Below, one piece after another: positions 10,015 through 21,619 of a DNA stretch of 64,000 bases (position 1 is the stretch's first letter; each line of letters opens with the position of its first letter). The notes under the pieces were generated by a model. It did not search any database. It saw nothing but the letters and a program-made list of their open reading frames with translations, and was not told where the DNA came from. The position numbers and the translations under genes are program-made. Origin of the DNA: Hippasteria phrygiana (Eukaryota > Echinodermata > Asteroidea > Valvatida > Goniasteridae); contig JAZGUH010000726.1 in the NCBI GenBank assembly GCA_037893225.1, forward strand, positions 525,001 through 589,000, read 5' to 3'.

Positions 10015-12387
10015 TCAGGATGTCTTACCATTGCATAGTTTCATCAAGTCATTATACTTGGCACTCGACAGCTTTGGAACATCTGACAAGTATGCTCTCT
10101 TGGGATGACATAGTGACTGTGTACTGCCAGACAATCGACGTTGATGATCATCAAGTTGTAACATACCAAAGTCATTGTCCAGGTGTGACATCTTCACATG
10201 CAACGTTTTCAATTGGTCATGCTTAACCCTAAATTGCTTCAACTTTGTCCAATTTATAGGCTTCCCCTCTGATGTTGCACGAACTATCAATACTCGAAGG
10301 TGCTCTGAGTATCCTTTCCAGTCAAGTATGTCCTTCTTTTAGACTTGTACAACGGTGTACGGATTTGTTCTTGCAAGCCGTATGACAGTTGCCACCTGTG
10401 ACGGTACATACAGCTCTCCTGCTCTCTTCAAGGCTCGTTCCACAGTACTGTGTACGGAATCTCCCTCACTTTGACCGTGTGCTGTTTCGAAGTAATACAT
10501 GGTTATTTGCTTTACATTTTTGGCATTGTTAACAAATCTTAGTATCATGGAGGGAATAATTGAGTTTCTATTTTGGCCGGCGCATCCATCAGCGAATAAA
10601 GCAACTTCCTCGATTCCATCTGAATCCGCTTCCAACAGAAAGTTGTATACATGAGATGCTATTTCGTTTGTACCTCGTGCTGCAATACCCTCATGCCATA
10701 GATAACATTTACAGAACTTACTATCCAAGACGTAGACGGTAAAATTATAGTATGATAGACGGCGCTTGTAAAAGAGTTCACTCCTATTACTTTGGGGCCA
10801 AAAAATTACTTCCTGTAAATCAAAGACTGCAACTCTAAGTTTGGGGTCTGTCAATGACTTTTCCTTGAGGATAGATTTAATTTCTCTCACTTTGTCTTTT
10901 TCAGCAATATGTGTCTCGTATCGTCCTTGCAGTAGTTCCTTTTCGCTTTGTTTGGATTCGTGGTATGTTTGACATAGACCGCACAGGTCCTTTTTCGGTC
11001 GATGAAACTTCAAGTCCATTGAAGAAAAAAATGAATGATACAAACTAAAGAAAGAGGGGGGTTGTTCTCTTCTTTGTACATCTGATACATTTTTCTAACG
11101 GTAAGTTCAGGCGTCAGGTATTGTCGGACATTATTTTTGCGGCAATAATGTGACTCTGTTCTGGGGAACTTGATGATGTGCATTTTTGCTGCGTTTCTCA
11201 ATTCTTCTTGGATTTTGTACGAGATCCTTTTATACCACCACGATTTTCAGACTCCATTACTCCAATATTACTTGTCTTGCTTAAAACCGTTCCTATTTGA
11301 CGCTCACTAACACCAACTGTATTGAGAAACATTAGCCGACAAACTCTTTTAGAAATCCCCCGATCATCAGGAAGATTGTATTTCAGTGTTCGTTTTTTGC
11401 GGGTCCTATTTGCTTTTCGTGGATGAGAGTGTTGCACATGTCTCGACAACCGAGCTCTTTGGTCCTTTATATCGCCCAAGTCAAAAAACGCACTTTGAAT
11501 GTCTTGTCTACGCGTTAAAGAAAATGATGAACAATCTAAGTTTTTCATAGAGCACAGATCTCCTTTGCACGAGGGCTTAAGTCCCCGACGGGCTGGGACA
11601 TCCTTGTTAGATACATTAGTATATGACATACCAAGATTTCTGAGGATTTTTCTTGTATTTTTCTTTGACACAGCACGAGCTTTATTATTGGGTTTAGTTT
11701 CGAGATCCTCGGGTTGGCTGCCTTCAACAATAAAATCTTCTGGTTGAGGAGATAACGGATTGACTGGTACTTTGTTCTTGGTCTTGTACGGTTACAAATG
11801 AGCAAGGTTCTGGTGCACCCATATCACATACTGAGGTTGGAACTTGTGAAAACAAGGGAAGTATGTTCTCCTGAAGGTTTTCAAAGCCTAGGTCTTGTAA
11901 TGGTTCAGTGTTTTTATCACTTAAACGTGGGTATAGAGGAACGTCTTCAAGATCAACGACAACGTAGTCAGAGTTCTGTTCAGCAGGTACAAACTTGTTG
12001 TGTAGGTGACAGGGTGAACTTTCCTCAAAGTGTTTGTAGCAGAGGAGGCACTGGCAGGTTACACAAGCTGCCCATACTTCTGAGGTACAGTTGAGTTTTC
12101 CACAGCAATTAGAATCTACAGTCTGCTGTTGTATTTTCTCAAAGAGCCGTGAGAGGGGTATGTTGTCTCCGTCTTCGTCATTGTCATCTTCACTGTAGTC
12201 ATCACCTTCAAATGCAATGGCTTTGGCTTTCCACCATTTCTTTTGTGGCTTCCACCGCATGTTTACTTTGCATCCCTTTTTGAGGATATGGCTTGCTTCA
12301 GATCGCAATTCCTCCACCTTGACGACATTGGTCGAACCATCCTCCCATTTTACTAACACGTCTGATCCTGGGTCGGGGTAGGTTATT
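10015..12387 (-). pseudogene. Degenerate multi-domain transposase-like gene
   Basis: Minus-strand blocks in several frames form one protein. The N-terminal block (12387-11725) has VLVKWEDGSTNVVKVEEL and KVNMRWKPQKKWWKAKAI, which look like a small beta-barrel (Tudor-like) module, then a cysteine cluster (CCGKLNC ... CVTCQCLLC). The middle block (11671-11010) is basic and has RTESHYCRKNN. The C-terminal block (11043-10015) has CGLCQTYHESKQ, AVFDLQEVIF, FADGCAGQNRN and AHGQSEGDSVHS, resembling an RNase H-fold transposase with acidic residues in the expected order. The N-terminal block follows a good 3' splice site (TTTTAAATTTTAG) ending at 12388. At least two frame changes break it. The family is abundant in invertebrates; I do not know its formal superfamily. 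Confidence 0.55.
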
Positions 12388-12688
12388 CTAAAATTTAAAA
12401 GACAAAATGAAAGATTTAACAATTTGAAGATAAGTCGACATGCATTTAGAGATTCTGTCAACTATTTTGCACCCCGTGTTGTAATAGTTTTTTCTAACAT
12501 TAAAGTGATTTGAAACTTATGTTTGGGCACAGCTTGACTAAGTGCCAATATTTAAAGAATGACTTGTTTAAATTCAACTTTGCATGACCAACATTAACGC
12601 GTATGCAGAGCAATAACTTTCCTATTGCAACATACTTTAATTAATCCGTATTGCTAGAAGGACTCACCCTCCTAGGTAACACCCCAAG

Positions 12689-12718
12689 CCCCCCCCCCCC
12701 CCCCCCCAAATAAATAGA

Positions 12719-12749
<31 letters not shown>

Positions 12750-12770
12750 ATTAATTAATTAATTAATGAA
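12689..12770. repeat. C19 tract followed by an (AAAT)n microsatellite
   Basis: Nineteen C at 12689-12707, then AAATAAAT units passing into TTAATTAATTAA. It is plain low-complexity sequence. Confidence 0.9.
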
Positions 12771-13665
12771 GATATAAACCAATGTAAAGGTTTCTTACAT
12801 TTGTTGAAAAATATACCGGCGGGCTACATCAACGAAACATCGAGTGTTTGAAAGCCAGATTCTATTTTCTACTAAAATGCAGTAAGCTGTCGTAACATTT
12901 TTTAGCCATAACTTACTAACTGTAACATATTTGATCTCATTTAATGGTATTTGCTATCGGTTTGTCTTTTTCTGTCATTCTAATAGGGCCTAAAGAGAAA
13001 ACGATTACATGTATTTTGGTATAACGTTAGGCTAAACATTTAGCTCATGTACAAATCATAGGCCTTATATTACATTGTAGTATGCATTAAAACTATAGAC
13101 AGCGGAGTCTGTTTTGATCGATTACCATACATTAGGTCTACATACACGGTCCTATGTAGGTCAAAAATGATACATATAAAGTTTACGAGGAGACTAACGT
13201 TGTGTGTACGTATAACGTTAAGCCTTACGTGCTATTTGGGCTAGACCTATACACGTCTATAATCAAGCGTGTATACAGGTCTGGTGTGCACTGCCCCAAA
13301 CACTAACAAGCAAGCTCAAATAGAGCGTATGCATCATTCTGAAAGGATTGTGGCATTCATTATTAAATAACATAACATTTGTGTTCATTTATATTACCTT
13401 TTTGGCTACATAATGAAGTGTAGGCATGTCCGACTGTGTTGTATTAAAGAAAAATGGTTGGTACCTGGCGTTTCCATTCGTAAAGCGATCAAAGCAGGAG
13501 CGGTTACCAGCGCATTTGACGATTCGTCACTTTGTGAAAAACATAAACAGTGCTTTTCAGTTTTTACGAAGTGACGGATAACTTATTCGTCGGTATGTAA
13601 AAAAACATAAACTAACCTTCGATCTTATTCGCCAACTGGGGGTCCTCGTATCTTCAAAATGAGGC
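12771..13665. other. No gene firmly recognised
   Basis: Mostly AT-rich non-coding sequence. One short plus-strand frame at about 13412-13579 encodes 54-odd residues starting MKCRHVRLCCIKEKW and has an even composition, but I recognise nothing in it and do not call it a gene. Confidence 0.35.
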
Positions 13666-13669
13666 AAAA

Positions 13670-14770
13670 TTATGCTTTTAAACCTTTAAAAATTAAATTA
13701 GAGCACAAAATAACCCCAAAACTGGAAAACCTCAATTTGCTGCAGTATCGGACAGTCTGAGAACGATTAGATAAAAAGCTACAAATTACTGGTAAAATAG
13801 AGCGATCAACACCAAGCTGTATCAATTTTTCAATTGCGACTGTATGATTAATACAGTTCATGGTATTTGGTACACGATGTCGACTGTCTCGTCTTGAGGA
13901 CATAAGGATCTCACTGAAAGGTGAGATGATTGAACGCGTTAAGGTATATAAGTATGTTGGTGTTATGCTTGATGAAAACGTGTCCTACTCTGATCACATT
14001 GACTATATCGCAAAGAAAATCTCTAACAAAATGGGATTTCTCAGACGTTCCGCCAAACCTTGCATTCCTGCATCCACATTTAAAGTTTTAAGTAATGCCA
14101 TGGTCTTGCCTTTATTCGATTATTGTAGCGTTGTATGGTCCGGCTGCGGAAGCACAAAAACTGACAAGCTTATCAAACTACATAATCTCCTCACTAGAAT
14201 GATTCTTGATGCTAATCCTAGAACACACACTGCAGAACTTCACGAGGCCTTATCATGGCTGGCACTTCCTCAACGCTGGCATAATCACAGAATGTGCGAG
14301 GTATACAAATGTGTTAATGGATTGAATCAGAAATATCTTTCGTCTCGTTTCAAGGCACCCTCTTTTTAAGTTCAAATCGTTTTTAGCTCAGCATTAAATA
14401 CATGTTGTTCTATTTTCTCCTGATCGTTTTTATTCTTTTAATACATGTCTCTTTTAATTTTTGTTTTTATATATTTCGTGTATTTCATGTGTTTGCTGCA
14501 TTTATAATTTGGTTTTATGCGCGTAAATTTGTGTTTAATTTATTGATTGATACTTGTTGTATTGTGCTCATTTTAGTTTTTATCTATAAGTATATCAATT
14601 GTTTTATATAGCTTACTTGCTTGTTCTTAGGTTTTATTAGTAATACGTCATTATATTTATATTTGTATCGACATCTTCTACTTTTTAGAATATAATGTAT
14701 GTGTACGGGTTTATTATTATTATTATAATTAGTTTAAATCTATATTTGTGTTGTTTTGCATTTCTAATTT
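13670..14770 (+). mobile_element. LINE 3' end with an inverted 5' segment
   Basis: The plus-strand frame 13860-14369 encodes the C-terminal part of a non-LTR reverse transcriptase (VKVYKYVGVMLDENVSYSDH, then VLPLFDYCSVVWSGCG and a HNRMCEVYKCVNG-type tail). An AT-rich region of about 400 bases follows, like a LINE 3' end. Directly upstream, 13903-13670 on the minus strand encodes a more N-terminal reverse transcriptase segment (MNCINHTVAIEKLIQLGVDR, FLSNRSQTV). The two halves therefore abut in opposite orientation, the pattern left by twin priming at target-primed insertion. The catalytic box is absent. It is non-functional. Confidence 0.7.
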
Positions 14771-14825
14771 TAACTATTTAACTGTGACAGGGCCCTTAAG
14801 AAAAGCAGTTTTATAACTGAGGAGG

Positions 14826-15346
14826 CTACCCTGTATAAATACAACAGATAATAATACGGTTGAACGCCTTACTAAAATCAATAGCACATATATTAGTCAA
14901 ATTCCCAGATATATCCAGACCCATGTGTATAGTATCAAGCATACTAATTAAATAATGTTCAATAGAACAACCCCTCAAGGTACCAAACTGTTGTATGTCT
15001 ATGGACTGCCGAATATCCTCCATCACCCACTCGGCCAAAAAGCCCTAAAAAACTCGAGCAATAATAGGTGTAATAGAAATTGGACGTAATTGATCAAAAT
15101 TATTAACAGGAGCAACCTTTGGAACTGCACAAACCGATGTTTTTTTCTCCAAACCTGAGGAAAAGATCCCAAGGCAAGACAGGCATTAAATATATGAGTA
15201 AGGGGAAACGCAATTTCATAAGCAAACTCTTTCAAAAGTCGTATTGGGCAATCCTGTGGGTGACCAGCCTTAGATATATTAAATTTTAATAACTGTTTAT
15301 AAACCTGTTGACGTAACACATGTGGCGGCGGTGATGAGGCTGGCAA
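14826..15346 (-). mobile_element. LINE reverse transcriptase fragment
   Basis: Minus-strand frames encode KAGHPQDCPIRLLKEFAYEI and FPLTHIFNACLALGSFPQVW (entry part of a CR1/Jockey-like reverse transcriptase), then, after a frame change, MAEWVMEDIRQSIDIQQFGT and ICAIDFSKAFNRI, the box that carries the first catalytic Asp. Reading ends at the window of decay near 14826. It is a separate insertion from the plus-strand LINE at 13.7-14.8 kb, since the order and strand differ. Confidence 0.7.
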
Positions 15347-15426
15347 ATATGAAGTTAATACTCATATCAATAGGCGGCAAACTAGAACATATCCCAGAAA
15401 AATGCACATTGCGATCATTTGCAATT

Positions 15427-15717
15427 TCAACAGGTAATTTGCATATCGTCACCAGTCACGGCGTTATATTCTCTCAACGCACCGTCAATGTATTGAAATG
15501 TTTTTTGAGCCCTGCCTTTCTTTTGTAGTCGTTCGTTGAGAAAATCTAGATATTCAGTTCTTTGTATTTGCCACTCATTTCTTGCTTGGGTTAATCTTTC
15601 TACAGCCAAGTCGTGTCGTTTATGTTCTTCTTCCGCTTGAGATCGTTTTAAACTCGAAAATTGAAAGTTTGATCCCGTAAACGCCAAAGCGTTTACGATA
15701 GCTCTACCCACCATCAT
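15427..15717 (-). pseudogene. Ancient copy of the 127-residue element protein
   Basis: The encoded protein (about 96 residues) starts MMVGRAIVNALAFTGSNFQF and has the helical core VERLTQARNEWQIQRTEYLD and QKTFQYIDGALREYN. It matches the proteins at 39175-39558 and 51042-51425 closely, but the C-terminal membrane segment is lost. This old copy keeps an N-terminus (before ALAFTGSNF) that is out of frame in the young copies. As in those copies, it is transcribed away from the capsid gene, here at 15786. Its role is unknown; its place beside the capsid gene suggests a virion or assembly role. Confidence 0.8.
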
Positions 15718-15785
15718 TTTTGCGCTTGCCGTGATTTGTATTATAAAGATATAATATAGATGCGTTGATGTAAGTAAACTGAATA

Positions 15786-16200
15786 CTCATAGACTTTAAA
15801 GAAATCCTAGAGCGATAAAAGGTATTAGACAATCGGTAATCATAACTCATAATCCGACGTGATTGTACCGGGCACGAGTAGATTGGCTTTCAACATTGAA
15901 TTAGAGTCTGAAGGCGACGACAATAGAACTCTGTTTTAATAACGTGGGACGAAATTTGATCAAACAAGTAAGAATATGCTTCGAAGGTCGCGAGTTTGTA
16001 AACTTGTACGACTCGGACATATTAAACGTTTTTAAAGACATGTGGCGACCTAAAAACTCCGAAAATTCATACTGAGGAATCAAATCTCCCAACATTACAA
16101 AAATCAGAATCGGTGCGGGTGATAAGTCGGGTGATAAGTCCGATGATGCGAATTCTGGAAAAGACAAAGCCGTAGCTGATGCTTATAAAATAGATATCAC
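15786..16200 (+). pseudogene. Capsid protein gene, N-terminal part (ancient copy)
   Basis: With frame changes, this stretch follows the main capsid gene from AIKGIRQSVVITHNP through VPGTSRLAFNIELESEG, FNNVGRNLIKQVRICFEGRE and LYDSDILNVFKDMWRPKN to about the position of residue 175. It is interrupted after 16200 by 4.8 kb of other mobile DNA, and the gene resumes at 21006 with about 50 residues missing. Confidence 0.85.
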
Positions 16201-16497
16201 ATTCTTTTATATTCGTTTTGCATCAATTAATTGGGCGTGTTGAGTATCTCTGCCCTTCTCCTAACACGCCTCGCGTGCAGAAGAATCTTCCGGTGAGTGT
16301 TTAGATAATTGATATAGGTTTTCCGGGCCGAATTCGTCAAAACAGCACTCAAATTTGGTACTTTCACGCATTCAATTTCGCGCCGGGTGACTGGAAGGAG
16401 AATTCCCTACCGAATTTTACTTTCGTTTTCGTCTATGGGCATTCATTTTCGCACTTCGAGCCTTCAAATTGCAGAAGGAAAGTGCAATGTATATGAG

Positions 16498-16797
16498 CAG
16501 GCGCGGATCGGGGGGGGGGGGGGGGGGGTTAGGGGACGAACCCCCCCCCCCCCCCCCTGCTCGTTGGCAATTCTTTGTTTTTTTGCTTGTAGGGGCCTAC
16601 GCCTAAAGTTGCAAACCAGAAACCCTACATGTCTTATTTTGCCTATGGGTAACAACAAAACAAAGAGGTTAAATGGCGCCACCAATGGTGAGAAGGTGTG
16701 TCAAGCCCCCCCCCCCCCCCCTCCCACCCGCTTGTAAACAACATTTCTGGGCAAATTTCAGAAACCTCCCCTGCAAAAAATCCTGGATCCGCCCCTG
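16498..16797. mobile_element. 300-bp MITE with 5-bp target-site duplication
   Basis: The ends are CAGGCGCGGATC and GGATCCGCCCCTG, imperfect inverted repeats, and the element is flanked by ATGAG at 16493-16497 and 16798-16802. The interior contains three homopolymer runs (G19 at 16510-16528, C17 at 16541-16557, C16 at 16706-16721) and no gene. The superfamily is not assigned. Confidence 0.75.
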
Positions 16798-16802
16798 ATG
16801 AG

Positions 16803-17555
16803 GAAAACTTTCAGATAACAGGAATGCACAACAAATTAAGGTGCGTATAGAACAGAAAAGGAGAATTCATATGATAGAGGTATGTTCCACGTATTGGCTT
16901 GGACAAATTACAGATCAGAAATGCATTTAGTCCAATAATGATTGGAGGCGACACTCGCCCTGGACCTTCATCACGGATGCTGATACAAAAATCCCTGAAA
17001 TGCAGTTTACTGATTTGTAATTTGTACAACAAACACACACAAACATATGCAAACTCTGTGCATGTGTATTATGTCTGTGTGGACATTCCTTTGTATTCGT
17101 GTAGTTCAGAATTCTCGGCCAAAATACTCATTTTTCTCACATCCAGAAAATGTTTTCAACCCCAATTTTTGATAGCGGCCCCCTGAAGTAATTATCTATA
17201 TTCTCCCTAACCCCATTTTCCCTCTCAATCCCTTTTTCAGAGAGGGTAAAACCAAGTTTGGACATGGGCAAGTCCACACAATGTCTTCGCTACCTGCCTA
17301 GTGTGGACATATTTTGTTCCGAGGTCCACACAACGTATGTAACGCTTGTACACCCAGACCCAAGTGTGTAAATACCGGCAATCGCGGACCTCACATTGTC
17401 CCTCTTTTGTTTGTACTTTAACTTTTTCGGAAGACCTCCATATGTTTTGTACACAATCCCAATCGCGGACGTATGCTGGGAATCGCGGACGATATTGTTC
17501 TCTTTTGTTCTCCAAAACTTTTCGTCCATGGTTTGAATACCTCAACGCCCCCAGT
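16803..17555. other. No gene recognised
   Basis: Mixed-composition sequence between a MITE and a mariner remnant. Repeated words such as AATCGCGGAC (near 17380 and 17461) suggest an old repeat. No supported coding sequence. Confidence 0.35.
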
Positions 17556-17559
17556 CGTA

Positions 17560-18290
17560 CTTTCCGTGATTTAAATCTGGCCGCCATCTCCTTCAAAGTA
17601 GTCCCCTTGTGCAGCGATACACCGCTCCCAGCGCTCCTGCCACGCTTGGAACGCTCCCTGGAAATCCCGTTCCGTGAGCGCGTTCAAGCACCATCTGCGA
17701 TTCTCGCTGGATCTCCTCCACAGTGTCAAAACGCCGACCCTTCAGCTTGAACTTCATTTTGGGGAACAGAAAGAAGTCGCAGGGAGCCAAATCCGGCGAG
17801 TGGGTGGGTGGTGGGGGGGGGGGGGGGCGATTGTGTTGTTGCGGGCGAGAAACTCGCGCGTTTTCAACGCGCTGTGAGCGGGCGAGTTGTCATGTTGGAA
17901 CACCCAATTGCCAGCGCGTCACAGTTCAGACCGTTTGCGCTGAATGTTCTCCCTCAGACGCCTCAGAACGGTGCAGTAGAACTCGACGTTGACAGTCTGA
18001 CCCCGGGGGAGGAATTCACGGTGCACAACCCCGCGAATGTCAAAGAAAACGATGAGCATGCTCTTGACCTGACGCGCCTTCTTCGGTCTTGGAGACTATA
18101 CGGGCTCTTCCACTGCGAAGACTGCTGTTTGGTCTCTGGGTCGTAGTCCCAACTCTCGTCACCGCTGATGATCCTCGACATAAAGTTTGGGTCATCCCGG
18201 GCCTGTTGACGGAGATCCTCGCAGACTTCGACACGGTGCTGCTTCTGCTCAAGTTTCAGGTCTATGGTGAAATTGCAAATGCGCACATAC
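17560..18290 (-). pseudogene. Mariner transposase remnant
   Basis: Minus-strand frames give DPNFMSRIISGDESWDYDPE and TKQQSSQWKSPYS (first catalytic Asp region), then KHPAYSPDL-like and LAPCDFFLFPKMKFKLKGRR (the third acidic position of DD34D mariners) and FDTVEEIQRES. The N-terminal DNA-binding helices are largely missing, and frame changes and a G15 run at 17813-17827 break the middle. Mariners move by cut-and-paste into TA; this copy cannot do so. It lies in the 4.8-kb block inserted in the ancient capsid gene. Confidence 0.85.
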
Positions 18291-18394
18291 CAGTTGTCAC
18301 AAAAATGCGTGTAACACAGGTGCTGATGTTAATCAAGCGATGTAACTTGGAATACTTACGAAAGTTATTGCTTACACCTGGTATATGCACATTA

Positions 18395-19575
18395 GGCCCA
18401 AACAATATTGTTTGGTTGTCCTCGACCGCCCGCCCCTATTTTTCGGCCGCGCCCAAACAATTTTTTTTCGAAAGATTTGTTTTCTTCAATTTTATCACAA
18501 AACTCGAATTGATTTCGCTGGTTGATTCGTTCCAATCTCGTTTCCATCATTATTTTGTTATTTGTAATGCACAAACACGACCCTACCTTTTACTCCAGAG
18601 TTTAAAAGTTCGTATTCTAGTATCAGTGTGACTTCGCACAATAAATACTCGCTGGAAATACACGCGGTACAGAAATACACAAATGCAGCGTGGCCACTCA
18701 TCAAATTTCAAATTCCCAAGATTCATCCAGTAAAATTCCCAAGAATTCCCAAGGCGATGGGAAAACACTGTGCAAAGAGCATCGGAATAAGCACTTCGCG
18801 CATGTGCAATCCATATTTTTCCCACCAAAATTCCCAAGATCTTGGGAAAAATCCCAAGGAGTGGCCACAGTGCACACATGTATAACGCACGAGGCTAAAA
18901 TGTTATGAAAATCCCTTTTTGAGAAATACATTTATTTAAAAATACAATCTCAACATTTTTCTAATTATAATCTTTAATCACTATATATTTTAATATTTAG
19001 TTTGGAAATTTTTTGTTGTATATTTACACAAACGATTAAATAATAAATATTCAAACAAAAAAATGCATCAACTGAACGTGTATTCACAGGGGAAGCCAAG
19101 ATGGCGTCTTTAATACACGCTCAGCATTCATTGCAAACTGGGTGTAAAATTCTTGTTTGATTGTATGTGCAGTGTGGCTACCACATCGAAACTTCGTGAG
19201 GTTTTTTGGTCGAATGTTGAGCCAGCTCAAATACAGCTGAAACACACAAAGGTCGCGTCCACCAAAAAGTGGTCCATAGAGTGACATTGAGCCCCGGGAG
19301 ATAGTGTCAGCACTGGCAGCCTTAGGGCTACGATGTGTTGTTCGGATGGAGTGAAGGACCCGGCGGCCATCGCTGAAGAGGCAGCCGTATTACGTATATT
19401 AAACTGTTTATCAGCCGAACAACATTTGTGTGTTTGTTTTACTTTGTGTGTGGTTTGAAGTAGGACTTCCGGGAAATGTTAAAAATAACAACAACAACAA
19501 CAACAACAACAATCCGCCCGCCCGCCCCCCACTGGCGAAGGGGTGTGGAGGACAACCAAACCATTTTGTTTGGCC
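18395..19575. mobile_element. Harbinger-like non-autonomous DNA transposon
   Basis: The left end GGCCCAAACAATATTGTTTG and the right end (reverse complement GGCCAAACAAAATGGTTTGG) are inverted repeats of about 27 bases, both continuing into GTTGTCC. TTA flanks both sides (18392-18394 and 19576-19578), the 3-bp target typical of PIF/Harbinger elements. The 1181-bp interior has no transposase; it contains repeated AATTCCCAAG words around 18711-18860 and an (AAC)n run near 19487. Confidence 0.75.
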
Positions 19576-19578
19576 TTA

Positions 19579-20730
19579 CTATGCTGCTCTCCGTTCGTTC
19601 GGTACAGGAACAGTCTCGGAACTTTTTGATCGTATGCAACACTGCCTGTTGGGTTGACATAATGTACTGCTGTATTGTAGCTTAATTTGTTGGGTACTAC
19701 GGTTCAAAATTTTGCTTGGTTTTGGATAGATTTCCATGAGTATTATTATGGGCTAGTTGAAATATCTTTTTTAACGATATTTCTGGGTATGAAATTTCGC
19801 ATTTTTCCTAAAATTATGAAGAGTACAACGTTCAAGTTTTTTGAACGTTTACATTTTTGGGGAGAATTACGTCTTACTTATTAGTTGATAATACATTTTA
19901 TTCGTCAAACAATCCACAAGTAACATGTTGGTGACAAGCTTTTCTCGAACGTCTCTATGGTTTTTTGGGGGTAACCTACTTCTATTGATGAGTCCAACTG
20001 ATTTTATTTCAGTATGTAACCGGTGGTCCTTATAGCTCTGGTGATAGACCGGTAGAGTAAATTGTTCATCATTTCAACCAAACCCCCCGGCAGGTACGAG
20101 GTGATTTAGCTTGTTTATTCTGTAACTGTTAACTGTGAACATATTGAATAATTTAATGTATTTTTTTAACCAAATGTGTAAATTTTGCGCTAAATTTAGT
20201 TGACTGAAAATGTGCAGGCTTTCGCTGAACATTCGTTCATGATTTTATTGAAATGATGCAGTGTTGAGTCACTAACTGGTGTTTTGACTATTTGCGCATA
20301 AATTTAGTATCTGGAAATTAAATTAAATTTCGGCATTCATGAAAAATTGTATTTTCGGCTTTATTTGTTTTCTCAATTTTCTACAGACTCCCCTTATGTT
20401 CTGGTAGCCTTGTTCTTAGCCTTGTTTCTTAGCCTTGTTTCTTACCCACATTTATTCACGTGGATTCATAGCCTTTTTTTGATCCTAAAAATGATAACCA
20501 CTGTACACTTACCTGGTTCTGGCTTTACCTAAAATTTATGATGTATTTTTTGTATTGTCCTAATTGATTAAACCATCTTGTTGTCAGACCTGAAAAAAAT
20601 ACTATCGCATGTTTCTGTTCCATCTTGCGTCCGCTTGGTTACATTACGTTCAACGAACACAAAAGCGTCGTCAAGTCTACAGACGCCGCCGCCAAGTTTC
20701 GGTGTTTTTGTTTTAGTTTCTTTATGGAAA
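19579..20730. other. No gene recognised
   Basis: T-rich sequence with no supported reading frame or inverted repeat. It ends at the SINE. Confidence 0.35.
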
Positions 20731-20734
20731 TCGC

Positions 20735-21003
20735 CCACCAAAAGGCCAAGGGCCACTCGAGGTGTGGGCTACCGAGGAAATTTTGGAAGAACCCTCACAC
20801 TGAAACAAGACAAGATAATCTGATCTCTTCACAGTATGAATAGAGTCGGGATGGATATCTGGTCCACTGCAAGGAATTAATAATGCCTGTACCCATATTA
20901 AGCGTAGAAGTGCTATAGTCCAGGACTGGGCTCAAACCCACAACTTGCAGAATTACCCTCAGACCACGAATTCAATGCTCCAAACCACTAGGCCACGGCA
21001 CTT
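20735..21003 (-). mobile_element. tRNA-derived SINE, copy 1
   Basis: Read on the minus strand, it begins GTGCCGTGGCCTAGTGGTTT (A-box-like) and then has GTTTGAGCCCAGTCCTGGAC (B-box region). A second copy lies at 24440-24722 in the same orientation with the same body, including CATTAATAATGCC-type words. Both boxes of an RNA polymerase III promoter are recognisable in the second copy (GGTTCGAGCCC). Confidence 0.75.
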
Positions 21004-21005
21004 TC

Positions 21006-21600
21006 ACAAATGTGTCGAATTTGACGTGGTGACCAATAAAACGTTGGCTTTCGCTATCAGACAAAAATATCGAGGCAAGACTCCTCTTCTATATGATCAA
21101 ATTCAAAGATATCTCGTCAGCGACTTGAACAAATCTGACACTACTTGGAACATTAATCTTAACCAATCGATTAAAAGTCTCAAGGGCGTACTACTTTTAT
21201 TCAAGGAACCCAGTGACAAAAATCCGGAACATTTTTATAATCCCAAGATAGATGTTTCGATCGAGGGTAAACCAAATCAATTGTACAGTCAAGGTATCAG
21301 ACTTTATCAACACTGGGAATATATAAGTTTTGTTCGGAGACTCTCACATGGAATGTGGTGCCGGTGTGACCAACGATTTGAGTTTGTGGAACCTGACGAT
21401 AGGTGAATACTTGAAAAACAATTACGGACGACAATAAAAGTCACGGTTCGGGCAGAAAAATAGGGTGGTGGCATTTCTATTCATTTAAAAATAGAAGCCG
21501 AGGTTGCCGGTCCTCTAAAATGCTACGTTTTCTTGATGATGGACGCGCAAATAATTATCGAAGATGGAAGATTTAGTAGCATTCACTTTTTTTAAAATCA
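21006..21600 (+). pseudogene. Capsid protein gene, C-terminal part (ancient copy)
   Basis: This continues the capsid protein from VEFDVVTNKTLAFAIRQKYR through SDTTWNINLNQSIKSLKGVL, KNPEHFYNPKIDVSIEGKP and NQLYSQG to the C-terminal MDAQIIIEDGRF-like end, with frame changes near 21300 and after 21400. It corresponds to residue 228 onward of the protein at 37725-39038. The SINE before it and other insertions separate it from its N-terminal half at 15786-16200. Confidence 0.85.
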
Positions 21601-21619
21601 GGCTATAATGTTAAATAAC

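Noticed and set aside
16387..16737. 116-codon frame with Gly and Pro runs
   Set aside because: It is made of G and C homopolymers in a MITE.
18089..18631. 180-codon plus-strand frame
   Set aside because: It is antisense to the mariner transposase and runs into a Harbinger-like element.
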